Positions 1 through 5,952 of a stretch of DNA of 5,952 nt are shown here, one piece after another. Position 1 is the stretch's first letter. Each line of letters begins with the position of its first letter. Origin of the DNA: Ignavibacteria bacterium (GTDB taxonomy: Bacteria > Bacteroidota > Ignavibacteria > Ignavibacteriales > Melioribacteraceae); NCBI GenBank assembly GCA_027347805.1, contig DAIEQP010000234.1:1-5952 (forward strand). The letters run 5' to 3'. The position numbers and the translations under genes were made by a program. The notes below the pieces were generated by a model that was not told the origin of the DNA, did no database searches, and saw only the letters and a program-made list of their open reading frames with translations.

Positions 1-604
1 TTACAACCGGCGATGCAAATGAAATTTCGCAAGGCGTGTTTATACTCGAAAAAAACTTTTTAAGTTCTGAAAAGAAATTAACAATTACAGTTGATTTATC
101 TGCATCAAGAACATTCTCGAAATCAATATTAACTCCGCTAAATCCACCAATCTGAAATTTTGTTTTGATGTTATTAAAGAAACTATTTCTGACAGAAACG
201 TCTGTGAATATCTTATGAATCTCATCGCCGTTAAAATTTGTTACTGAAGCTATTAATTTTACATTATTAGCAGATGCCGAGTTAATAACATCGTTCCAAG
301 GCCAGCCCGCTGGGTCTTTAAGATTACCGGATGCATCTGCCTGAAAAGAGAATACTGCAAGATGAGTAATGAGATCATAGCGAAGATAATTGCCGGCACC
401 GGTTGAATATTCCCAATCGGGTAAATATCCAAAAACCACTTTATTTAGTTTTTTTACCCCGGAAATTTTTGTTTGAAAATTTTGAACAATTGATTTTTCA
501 CTTTTCAGATTGGTATAATATTGCTTCTGGAACTGATGCACAGAAAATGATTGAGCATTAAGAATCATAACAGATATAACAAAAACGAAAAATATTTTTT
601 TCAT
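1..604 (-). CDS. Secreted glycoside hydrolase family 18-like protein (3' end missing)
   Basis: The reading frame opens with ATG at 604 and is still open at base 1, giving 201 visible residues; the C-terminus lies outside the window. Residues 1-17 form a signal peptide (MKK, then a hydrophobic run, ending LNA before Q18), so the protein is exported. From residue 54 the pattern fits a GH18 TIM barrel of the YaaH/chitinase type: strand 1 'VVFGYLPDWEY' (56-66), strand 2 'LITHLAVFSF' (78-87), strand 3 'VKLIASVTNF' (115-124), the catalytic strand 'GVNIDFEN' (157-164) and a following strand 'EISFASPVV' (193-201). E163 is the expected general acid and D161 its partner. The first Asp of the usual DGxxxDxE motif is replaced by S156. 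GH18 enzymes cleave beta-1,4-linked GlcNAc polymers such as chitin or peptidoglycan glycans; the substrate here cannot be told. No Shine-Dalgarno site precedes the ATG; an ATG four bases upstream is out of frame and stops after 16 codons. It follows a terminator, so it is probably its own transcription unit. Confidence 0.85.
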   Translation of the reverse strand, partial: MKKIFFVFVISVMILNAQSFSVHQFQKQYYTNLKSEKSIVQNFQTKISGVKKLNKVVFGYLPDWEYSTGAGNYLRYDLITHLAVFSFQADASGNLKDPAGWPWNDVINSASANNVKLIASVTNFNGDEIHKIFTDVSVRNSFFNNIKTKFQIGGFSGVNIDFENVLDADKSTVIVNFFSELKKFFSSINTPCEISFASPVV

Positions 605-624
605 GCATATCAATATTGTTGGAT

Positions 625-632
625 CAAAAATA
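625..632 (-). promoter_or_regulatory. Possible Bacteroidota-type -7 element upstream of the GH18 gene
   Basis: On the minus strand the octamer TATTTTTG matches the TAnnTTTG -7 consensus known from Bacteroidota primary sigma factors. It lies 20 bases upstream of the GH18 ATG and just downstream of the terminator of the preceding gene, where a promoter would be needed. I could not find a TTG -33 element 17-23 bases further upstream, and such octamers are common by chance in AT-rich DNA. It would leave a very short leader, which fits the absence of a ribosome binding site. Confidence 0.2.
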
Positions 633-654
633 AATTATTTTTATACCAGAGCAT

Positions 655-686
655 AAAAAAACCTCAACTGTTCTGTTGAGGTTTTT
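655..686 (-). terminator. Intrinsic terminator after the CHRD gene
   Basis: A perfect 12-base-pair inverted repeat (657-668 with 675-686; core CCTCAAC/GTTGAGG) encloses a 6-base loop and is followed on the minus strand by a run of seven T (positions 661 to 655). It sits 18 bases beyond the CHRD stop codon and before the GH18 start. Five T also follow the core stem on the plus strand, so it could act in both directions, but no plus-strand gene needs it. Confidence 0.88.
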
Positions 687-704
687 CCGGGTCAATAATA
701 AAGA

Positions 705-2549
705 TTATTTAATTAGAATCATTTTTCTAAATTGCGTAAATCCATTAAAACTCGCGGAATATATATATATACCGCTCGGCAAAGCACTGGCGTCAAATCT
801 AATATTATACAGACCGGCCGGCTTTAATTCATTTACCAAAGTTGCAACCTTTTTTCCAAGGATATCATAAACGTTAAGAAAAACAAATCCACTCTTAGGT
901 AATTGGTAACTTATTATTGTCGAAGGATTAAAAGGATTCGGATAATTCTGATTAAGTGAAAAATCTATTGGGAGTTTTGATACATTCTCACTTTCAATTC
1001 CAGTTGCAATATCAGTTGTATTAATAACCTGTCCCCTTATTTCCCCTCCCGGGTTTGCTACCGTATGAACATTCATATATAACTTACCTTGAACTAATGC
1101 ATTTAACAATAAATCTGATAGTGGCTGACTAACATCAATGCTTGACCAAATTCCTGCGGCAGTATTGTTTGCTAGCGTAATAGATTTTACAACTCCACCA
1201 CTTACACCAACGGCAGCATTATGGAAATGAGATGCAGTTGGAGTTAAACCCGCAACTGTTAGATCATAAGACACCGTTCCATCTACATTTAGTCTCACTG
1301 ACCCAGTCCCTGTTGCACTTGAATTATTAGCGGGTACTTCCTGGCTTCCATCTAACTTTGAAGTAAATCCTGCCCCTGCAGTAATCTGTACCTGTCCCCG
1401 AATTTCACCACTTGGATTAGCTGCCGTATGAACATTAACATATAATCTTCCCTTAAGAAGTTCACTTAACAATAAGTCTGTAAGCGGTTGATTTGTATCT
1501 GTAGTACTCCAAACTCCAACAGCAGTATTTCCATTAAAAGTAATATTTTTAACTACGCCTCCACTGGTTCCAACCACGGCATTATGAAAATGAGAACCGG
1601 TAATTGCTCCGCTCAATCCATTAACTGTAATATGATAACTCAGTTTTGTCCCATTCGAACTTAGAACAAATGAACCCGTACCGGTAGCATTTGTTGTTAC
1701 AGAAGGAGTTTCCTGATTTCCATCCATCTTTGCAGTAAATGTAATTCCATTATTTATTGCAACCTGGCCGCGTATTTCACCACCAGGATTTGCAGTAGTA
1801 TGTGCATTAATGTATAGTTTCCCTTTAATAAGTTCACTCAGCAATTGATCTGTTAATGGTTGAGATGCATCTCCACTTGCCCACACTCCAGCGCTTGTAT
1901 TGTTGGTCAGAGTTATATTTTTTACTACTCCGCCATTTGTGCCTGCAGCAGAATTATGGAAATGTGAGGCGGTTGGAGTAAGCCCTGCAACTGTTACATT
2001 ATATGAAACAGTTCCGTCCGTATTTAACCGTACAGAACCAGTTCCTGATGCCGAAGTTGTAACTGGAGGATTTTCTTGTGAACCTTCAAGTTTAGCAGTA
2101 AATCCTACAGCTGATGTCAAAAGCACCTGTCCTCTAATTTCACCAGCCGTATTAGCAGATGTATGAACATTTACATACAATCTCCCTTTTAAAAGTTCGT
2201 TTAGTAATAAATCCGTAAGTGGCTGACTTGCATCTGTGCTTGACCAAATACCTGCGGCACTATTCCCCGTAAATGTAATACTTTTCACAACCCCTCCAGA
2301 AACCCCGCTAGCGGCATTGTGAAAATGAGATCCGGTAATAGAACCGCTTAATCCGTTTACGGTTATATTGTATGACAATTGTGTACCACTAGAATTTAGA
2401 ACAAATGTGCCGGTACCCGTTGCTGTGGTTGTAACAGCAGGTGTTTCCTGTGTTCCATCCATTTTAGCAGTAAACATTATTGATGATTGTGAATATGATA
2501 AAGTATATAAAAAAATAATTGAAATGATGGTAAAGGTGAATCTATTCAT
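705..2549 (-). CDS. Four-CHRD-domain protein with T9SS type A sorting domain
   Basis: This is a complete 614-residue exported protein. Residues 1-20 are a signal peptide (hydrophobic core IISIIFLY, predicted cut SYS before Q21). Four CHRD domains follow at about 24-144, 148-266, 268-390 and 393-510. Each has an 'FT.K..G.QE.P' entry, a central 'SHFHN' (His pairs 75/77, 196/198, 320/322, 441/443), a 'GGVVK.IT' strand, 'QPL.D.LL..L..GKLY.N.HT' (H129, H250, H374, H495) and a closing 'GEIRGQV'. The C-terminus (about 530-614) is a type IX secretion sorting domain with NYPNPFNP, VATLVNE, LPSGIYIY and a KMILIK end, so the protein should cross the outer membrane and be released or anchored at the surface. 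CHRD domains are named after chordin; in bacteria their function is not established. The start is well fixed by an AAGGAG site five bases upstream of the ATG. Terminators on both sides make it a single-gene unit. Domains 1 and 3 resemble each other more than their neighbours, as do 2 and 4. Binding or structural role at the surface is inference. Confidence 0.93.
   Translation of the reverse strand: MNRFTFTIISIIFLYTLSYSQSSIMFTAKMDGTQETPAVTTTATGTGTFVLNSSGTQLSYNITVNGLSGSITGSHFHNAASGVSGGVVKSITFTGNSAAGIWSSTDASQPLTDLLLNELLKGRLYVNVHTSANTAGEIRGQVLLTSAVGFTAKLEGSQENPPVTTSASGTGSVRLNTDGTVSYNVTVAGLTPTASHFHNSAAGTNGGVVKNITLTNNTSAGVWASGDASQPLTDQLLSELIKGKLYINAHTTANPGGEIRGQVAINNGITFTAKMDGNQETPSVTTNATGTGSFVLSSNGTKLSYHITVNGLSGAITGSHFHNAVVGTSGGVVKNITFNGNTAVGVWSTTDTNQPLTDLLLSELLKGRLYVNVHTAANPSGEIRGQVQITAGAGFTSKLDGSQEVPANNSSATGTGSVRLNVDGTVSYDLTVAGLTPTASHFHNAAVGVSGGVVKSITLANNTAAGIWSSIDVSQPLSDLLLNALVQGKLYMNVHTVANPGGEIRGQVINTTDIATGIESENVSKLPIDFSLNQNYPNPFNPSTIISYQLPKSGFVFLNVYDILGKKVATLVNELKPAGLYNIRFDASALPSGIYIYSASFNGFTQFRKMILIK
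708..962 (-). other. T9SS type A C-terminal sorting domain of the CHRD protein
   Basis: This segment encodes residues 530-614. The landmarks are NYPNPFNPSTIISYQLP, the strand VFLNVYDILGKKVATLVNE, KPAGLYNIRFDAS, LPSGIYIY and the terminal KMILIK. The family (TIGR04183 type) directs proteins through the type IX system and is normally removed on export. It matches the domain at 5466-5717 almost position for position. Confidence 0.92.
1020..1739 (-). repeat. Second copy of a two-domain (A-B) CHRD repeat unit
   Basis: This segment encodes residues 271-510, CHRD domains 3 (type A) and 4 (type B). It aligns without gaps to residues 26-265 at an offset of exactly 245 codons (735 bp). By hand count domain 3 is about 79% identical to domain 1 over 117 residues and domain 4 about 73% identical to domain 2 over 114. 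Type A carries 'NGLSG.ITGSHFHN'; type B carries the three-residue-shorter 'AGLTPTASHFHN'. Confidence 0.85.
1740..2474 (-). repeat. First copy of a two-domain (A-B) CHRD repeat unit
   Basis: This segment encodes residues 26-270, CHRD domains 1 (type A) and 2 (type B). Domains 1 and 2 are only about 66% identical to each other by hand count (with a three-residue gap), less than either is to its counterpart in the second copy. That supports one duplication of an existing two-domain unit. Confidence 0.85.
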
Positions 2550-2554
2550 AATAG

Positions 2555-2560
2555 CTCCTT
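2555..2560 (-). promoter_or_regulatory. Shine-Dalgarno site of the CHRD gene
   Basis: AAGGAG on the minus strand is separated by five bases from the ATG at 2549. It is the strongest ribosome binding site in the window; the GH18 gene has none. It settles the start codon choice and suggests efficient translation. Confidence 0.8.
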
Positions 2561-2659
2561 TCCGCGAACTATATTTTTGGCCCTATATAAAAAACAATTC
2601 TTTACGGCAAGCAGTTCATTTTTAAGCAAATTAAAATTTATGAATGGAATTTGAGGAAT

Positions 2660-2689
2660 AAAAAAACCCCAAATTTATCTTGGGGTTTT
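2660..2689 (-). terminator. Intrinsic terminator after the outer-membrane receptor gene
   Basis: A 10-base-pair perfect stem (2663-2672 with 2680-2689; core CCCCAA/TTGGGG) with a 7-base loop is followed on the minus strand by seven T (2666 to 2660). It lies 33 bases past the receptor stop codon and over 100 bases before the CHRD start, so the two genes are transcribed separately. Confidence 0.88.
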
Positions 2690-2722
2690 GTGAAGAAAAA
2701 TTTTATGTCTGCAAATTTAATT

Positions 2723-5320
2723 TTATAATTCGTCGTATCCCTCTTCAATTCTTCGCTGTCTTTCCTGATCCATCATGTTTGTCTTCCTTGTATCAATTCT
2801 GTATGTCAAACCCAGATTCAACATTCTGGAATCCATAAATCTTTTACTGATTGAAGTAAAATTACTGGCTGTAGTTTCAGTATCAAATTTTCGTGTATCA
2901 AACAAATCCGAAATGCGAAGAGTAATGCTAAGCTGTCCATCCATAAAATCTTTTCTCAGCATTAAATCCATCCAGTAAAGAGCATCCATTTTAGATTGAG
3001 TAGCTGCGCCTCCGAAGAACATTCCGCCGCCGCCAACATCACCACCGCCACCTCCTCCGCCGCGTTGTCCGCCGCCCCCGCCGCCAAATCCTCCAAAGCC
3101 GCCCATCATTAATTGGATTGATGGAGAGTTATAGAAAATCATTGATTGAAGCACAAATCCATCTGCAATAGTCATTTGTGAATTCAGCATTGTTCTCCAG
3201 CTATTGCTTTCTCTTGTACCACCAAGTGTTCCTAAATCTTCAACAGAATTATTATAATAAGAGAATGTTCCGCTCAATCTCCACCATGTTCCAATCGGCT
3301 GAGTAAGTATTAATTCTATTCCGTAAGATTTTCCTTTCGATACGTTTTCATAGGTGGAATAAGTAACACCGCTTGGAGTTAATGTTGAGATAGTGCTGAT
3401 CAAATTATTATTCAATCTGTAAAACAGATTGGAAACCAAAACAGTTTTTGAAAACATTTTCGTGTAACCCAATTCGAATGAATTGAAGAATTGAGGTTTA
3501 AGATTTGGATTACCTTTGACAATATTTAAAGAATCAGAACGATCTTCATATGGATTTAATTGTCTGTTCTGAGGTCTATCAATTCTTCTGCTATAGCTAA
3601 GCTGAATTTCATCAACATCTGTAAATGAATAACGCAGATGAACAGTTGGATAAATTTCAAAATACTTGCTTTCAAACCTGTCAACTGAAGCGGGAACTGA
3701 TCCATCAATTATTGCCTGCTCTGCACGCAAGCCGGTTTGAAAACTAAAACTTCCAATTGAATTAGAATATATTCCATATACTGCATGAATCTGTTCTTTA
3801 TAATCGTATTCATTGTTTAATAAATTACTTGGACCCCAGACATTAAGACCATAATTAAAACTGAGGTAATCATTCGACATTGTTAGATCTCGAATCATGC
3901 TTCTTACTCCACCTTCAAATCGTCCCCAGCTATTTAATGGCTGCACATAATTTGCCTGGAAAAGCAACATTTTGTTACCATTATCCGAAAGAGATTTTTG
4001 AAGTGAAGGAGCTATCACAGGACCAACACCTACATCATAATATTTCTGTGTAATATCAAAATCACTACTCATCGAGCTTTGAGAATACATTAAATCAGCT
4101 GTTAATTCCTGGGTTCTGTTTTCATAGGTCTTTTTATAGCTTAGTGTATAATTTCCAGAACTGTTATCTCTGCTTCCATCACTATTTCTGTCGAACCAGC
4201 TTGTTCTAACATTGTTCTGATCAAGATTAATATTCTGATTGACACTTGAACTTCCAAATGATCCAAAACGGAATTGTCCATTCAATGTAAAGAATTCTTT
4301 TTCACCAATGTAATAATCACCGCCGACAGAAATACTATGATTTTTCATATCATTTGAACCGCTTGATTGTTGATCAAGTACAGCAGAAGATCCTCCGAAA
4401 AATGAATTACGAACCATGCTACCGCCATTATACATATTGAAAAAACGGCCGTCGTAGCTGCTGAATAAGTTAAAATTATCACCGCGAAGATTTCCGTTAA
4501 TTGAAGAGCTATATCTTCCTTTTGTACCTGCATTAGCCATTAAACTTGCACTGTACCCGAGATTAGATTTCTTTTTCAGAATAACATTTATTATTCCTCC
4601 GGTTCCTTCAGGATCATATCTTGCAGAAGGATTTGTAACCAATTCAATTGATTCTATTTGGCTTGCAGGAATTTGAGCCAATACATCAGAGCCGCTGAAA
4701 CCTGCGAGCTGTGCCGGTCTTCCATCAACTAAAACTGTAATGTTACTATTTCCTCGAACAGAAACACCGCCATCCGCATCAACTTGAACTGCGGGCAGAT
4801 TTTGAACTACATCTACTGCTGTTCCACCGCTGTTTGCTAGATTTTTATCGACATTATAAACTTTTTTATCAAGGTTATAATTAATCGCTTCTCTCTCAGA
4901 TTTAATAACAACTTCATTCATGTTTACATTTTTAGGTGTAAGTCGGATTGTGCTAAATGCAAGATTTGTATTATTTGGTCTAACTGTTAAGGAATCAAAT
5001 CTTTTTGTTGCATAACCTATGTAAGAAACTTTCATAAAGTATCTTCCATACATAAGTTTTTCTACTGTAAATTTTCCTTGTGAGTTTGAAACTGTACCAT
5101 TAGCAACAGTTGAATCTTTCCATCTGTATATCACCACGTTGGCATACTCGATAGGTTGATTATTAGAACCGTCAACAATTGTTCCGCTCACTGTTCCAAT
5201 TGGTTGAAATTGAGAAGCATCCATTCTTCTTTGACCATCGCGCTGGTTTTGACTATAAATAGTAACGCTAAGCAACGTAACCATTACTAATATCGAAATT
5301 GATCTGTAAAACACTTTCAT
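2723..5320 (-). CDS. Outer-membrane beta-barrel / TonB-dependent receptor-like protein
   Basis: From the ATG at 5320 this encodes 865 residues. Residues 1-23 are a signal peptide (hydrophobic ISILVMVTLLSV, predicted cut before Q24). Residues about 42-127 form a carboxypeptidase-regulatory-like beta-sandwich ('GTVSGTIVDGSNNQPIEYA', 'GKFTVEKLMYGRY', 'VSYIGY'). A plug-like region follows at about 140-250 ('VVQNLPAVQVDADGGVSVRG', 'ITVLVDGRP', 'IESIELVTNPSARYDPEG', 'GGIINVILKK'). The rest is an outer-membrane barrel of the family found in Bacteroidota receptors (OMP_b-brl_3 type), with the signature 'SYSRRIDRPQNRQLNPY' (577-593) and 'GNPNLKPQ' (603-610). Such proteins take up or bind ligands at the outer membrane; the ligand is unknown, and no clear TonB box is visible near the N-terminus, so true TonB dependence is unproven. 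Oddities are a poly-glycine loop at about 740-771 and a charged tail after the last strand (about 843-865). The frame extends nine bases upstream to a TTG, but that TTG overlaps the GGAG ribosome site, so ATG 5320 is preferred. A terminator closes the gene. Confidence 0.92.
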   Translation of the reverse strand: MKVFYRSISILVMVTLLSVTIYSQNQRDGQRRMDASQFQPIGTVSGTIVDGSNNQPIEYANVVIYRWKDSTVANGTVSNSQGKFTVEKLMYGRYFMKVSYIGYATKRFDSLTVRPNNTNLAFSTIRLTPKNVNMNEVVIKSEREAINYNLDKKVYNVDKNLANSGGTAVDVVQNLPAVQVDADGGVSVRGNSNITVLVDGRPAQLAGFSGSDVLAQIPASQIESIELVTNPSARYDPEGTGGIINVILKKKSNLGYSASLMANAGTKGRYSSSINGNLRGDNFNLFSSYDGRFFNMYNGGSMVRNSFFGGSSAVLDQQSSGSNDMKNHSISVGGDYYIGEKEFFTLNGQFRFGSFGSSSVNQNINLDQNNVRTSWFDRNSDGSRDNSSGNYTLSYKKTYENRTQELTADLMYSQSSMSSDFDITQKYYDVGVGPVIAPSLQKSLSDNGNKMLLFQANYVQPLNSWGRFEGGVRSMIRDLTMSNDYLSFNYGLNVWGPSNLLNNEYDYKEQIHAVYGIYSNSIGSFSFQTGLRAEQAIIDGSVPASVDRFESKYFEIYPTVHLRYSFTDVDEIQLSYSRRIDRPQNRQLNPYEDRSDSLNIVKGNPNLKPQFFNSFELGYTKMFSKTVLVSNLFYRLNNNLISTISTLTPSGVTYSTYENVSKGKSYGIELILTQPIGTWWRLSGTFSYYNNSVEDLGTLGGTRESNSWRTMLNSQMTIADGFVLQSMIFYNSPSIQLMMGGFGGFGGGGGGQRGGGGGGGDVGGGGMFFGGAATQSKMDALYWMDLMLRKDFMDGQLSITLRISDLFDTRKFDTETTASNFTSISKRFMDSRMLNLGLTYRIDTRKTNMMDQERQRRIEEGYDEL
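3008..3103 (-). repeat. Glycine-codon-rich low-complexity tract in the receptor gene
   Basis: This GC-rich run of GGN codons in an otherwise AT-rich gene encodes residues about 740-771, mostly Gly with scattered Phe, Met, Gln, Arg and Asp. The flanking strands (ending 'FYNSPSIQL' and starting 'ALYWMDLMLRKDF') and the short turn 'FMDGQ' that follows place it in a long loop, most likely on the extracellular side of the barrel. The placement is an inference from strand alternation. Confidence 0.85.
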
Positions 5321-5323
5321 AAT

Positions 5324-5327
5324 CTCC
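5324..5327 (-). promoter_or_regulatory. Ribosome binding site deciding the receptor start
   Basis: GGAG on the minus strand lies three bases before the ATG at 5320, a short but usable spacing. Choosing the in-frame TTG at 5329 would put this site inside the coding region and add Met-Glu-Ile before the signal peptide. No good site precedes the TTG. Confidence 0.6.
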
Positions 5328-5384
5328 AATAGTTTTTTCGATGACTAAACACTCTGCAAGTGTAATTGGTTTAATTTGGGGGAA

Positions 5385-5414
5385 CAAAAATGCACAGGAT
5401 TAATATAAAATCAA
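5385..5414 (-). promoter_or_regulatory. Candidate promoter of the receptor gene
   Basis: The minus strand shows TTG (5414-5412), a 19-base spacer and CATTTTTG (5392-5385). This resembles the Bacteroidota TTG-N17-23-TAnnTTTG promoter with one mismatch at the first T of the -7 box. It would give a leader of roughly 60 bases. The rest of the 142-base gap 5321-5462 is AT-rich; I see no convincing terminator for the upstream gene in it. Confidence 0.25.
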
Positions 5415-5462
5415 AGCATTTTAGGTGTTATTTTGACACTTCTAGAAAAAAAATATCAAAAT

Positions 5463-5952
5463 TCACTTTATTAAAATCATTTTGTAAATCTGGATACTTT
5501 TTCCACACCGAACATTGTAAACATAAACACCGCTTGGTAATTCCCTTCCGTCAAAAATAACTGAATGAATTCCTGCCGGTTTTTGCTGATTTACGAGTGT
5601 TGCAACTTCGCGACCAAGAAAATCAAAAATTTTTATGATAACAAAACCTGCTATTGGTAATTCATATTTAATTGTGGTTGTGGGATTAAAAGGGTTGGGA
5701 TAGTTCTGCAATACAATGAATAAATCCGGCGGTTCAACCTTTATCTGTATTGAATTACTATATTCAAATTTTCCATCGAAATCGATTTGTCTTAACCGGT
5801 AAAAAATATTTCCAGCTGGAAAATTATAATCAATAAAAGAATATTCCTTTGGGGAATTAGTATTTCCATGCCCTGATACAAATCCAATATTCCCCCAAGT
5901 ATCATTTTCCAAGTCAGATCTGCGTTCTACTGCAAATCCATAATTATTTACT
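5463..5952 (-). CDS. C-terminal part of a T9SS-secreted protein (5' end missing)
   Basis: The frame is open to the right edge; 162 residues are visible, ending in TGA at 5465-5463. A TTG at 5912 could serve as a start, but in-frame coding upstream of it continues the recognised motif, so the gene almost surely begins beyond the window. Visible residues 5-70 ('GFAVERRSD', 'TWGNIGFVSGHGNTNSP', 'YSFIDYN', 'IFYRLRQIDFDGKFEYSNSI') form the beta-sandwich module that commonly precedes the sorting domain in Ignavibacteria surface proteins. Residues 79-162 are a type IX secretion type A sorting domain (NYPNPFNP, REVATLVN, LPSGVYVY, KMILIK end). The catalytic or binding portion lies outside the window, so its activity cannot be stated. 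The protein is expected to be delivered to the cell surface or medium. The receptor gene starts 142 bases downstream on the same strand; co-transcription is possible, as no terminator is seen. Confidence 0.9.
   Translation of the reverse strand, partial: VNNYGFAVERRSDLENDTWGNIGFVSGHGNTNSPKEYSFIDYNFPAGNIFYRLRQIDFDGKFEYSNSIQIKVEPPDLFIVLQNYPNPFNPTTTIKYELPIAGFVIIKIFDFLGREVATLVNQQKPAGIHSVIFDGRELPSGVYVYNVRCGKSIQIYKMILIK
5466..5717 (-). other. T9SS type A sorting domain of the partial gene
   Basis: This segment encodes the last 84 residues. NYPNPFNPTTTIKYELP, FDFLGREVATLVN, KPAGIHSVIFDG, LPSGVYVY and KMILIK line up without gaps against the sorting domain at 708-962. The two cargos are otherwise unrelated in the visible parts, as expected of a modular export signal. 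Confidence 0.92.

Noticed and set aside
557..608. Short leader peptide from the out-of-frame ATG at 608 overlapping the GH18 start
   Set aside because: Sixteen codons with no ribosome site and no pattern of a regulatory leader; overlapping ATGs are expected by chance in ATGCATG.
676..870. Plus-strand open frame of 64 codons
   Set aside because: It lies antisense to the terminator and the conserved sorting-domain end of the CHRD gene; no ribosome site or recognisable protein pattern.
2590..2615. Sigma-70-like TTGCCG / TATAGG pair upstream of the CHRD gene
   Set aside because: The spacing can be made to fit (17 bases), but both hexamers are weak and the region is AT-rich, so it is not distinguishable from chance.
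1900..2625. Plus-strand open frames (1900-2166 and 2368-2625)
   Set aside because: They are the reverse-strand reflection of the CHRD repeats; their mutual similarity comes from the repeat on the other strand.
2775..2978. Plus-strand open frame of 67 codons
   Set aside because: Antisense to conserved C-terminal barrel strands of the receptor, without a ribosome site.
3008..3103. GC-rich tract as a horizontally acquired insert or a CRISPR-like/tandem array
   Set aside because: It is an in-frame glycine-codon run inside a continuous barrel frame with no spacer structure or flanking repeats.
4345..4533. Minus-strand open frame of 62 codons in another frame of the receptor gene
   Set aside because: Fully inside the receptor coding region; the receptor frame carries the recognisable family motifs.
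5422..5461. Possible terminator hairpin after the partial T9SS gene (TTTTGA...TCAAAA and a GTGT/ACAC stem)
   Set aside because: Stems are four to six pairs, with a long loop or a mismatch, and no T run follows the shorter one; not a convincing intrinsic terminator.

Overview
The window is AT-rich and every credible gene lies on the minus strand. All of the genes encode exported or envelope proteins, and none looks like core metabolism. Two proteins end in the same type A sorting domain of the type IX secretion system (NYPNPFNP ... GxEVATLVN / GKKVATLVN ... LPSGxYxY ... KMILIK). This exact flavour of the domain, together with the 'AVERRSD...W ... YRLRQIDFDG.FEYS' module that precedes it in the last gene, is typical of the Ignavibacteria/Ignavibacteriota branch of the FCB (Bacteroidota-Chlorobiota) group. 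The organism assignment is an inference from these protein motifs.

Layout in the direction of transcription (right to left): (1) 5952-5463, the C-terminal part of a T9SS-secreted protein whose start lies outside the window; (2) 5320-2723, a complete outer-membrane beta-barrel protein of the TonB-dependent-receptor type, with a carboxypeptidase-regulatory-like domain, a plug and a barrel carrying a long poly-glycine loop, followed by a clear intrinsic terminator; (3) 2549-705, a T9SS-exported protein made of four tandem CHRD domains, with a strong Shine-Dalgarno site upstream and an intrinsic terminator downstream; (4) 604-1, the N-terminal two-thirds or so of a secreted GH18-fold (chitinase/YaaH-like) protein, cut by the window edge.

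Terminators after genes 2 and 3 indicate that genes 2, 3 and 4 are separate transcription units and not one operon. The common theme is the cell surface: two T9SS cargos, an outer-membrane receptor and a secreted glycoside-hydrolase-like protein. The three visible N-termini all carry signal peptides with a predicted cleavage immediately before a glutamine. The most distinctive item is the CHRD protein. Its four domains are arranged A-B-A-B with an exact 245-codon (735 bp) period, and each carries the same three-histidine pattern. I see no mobile element, CRISPR array, RNA gene or clear novel multi-gene system. No gene-free stretch exceeds 300 bases (gaps are 605-704, 2550-2722 and 5321-5462).
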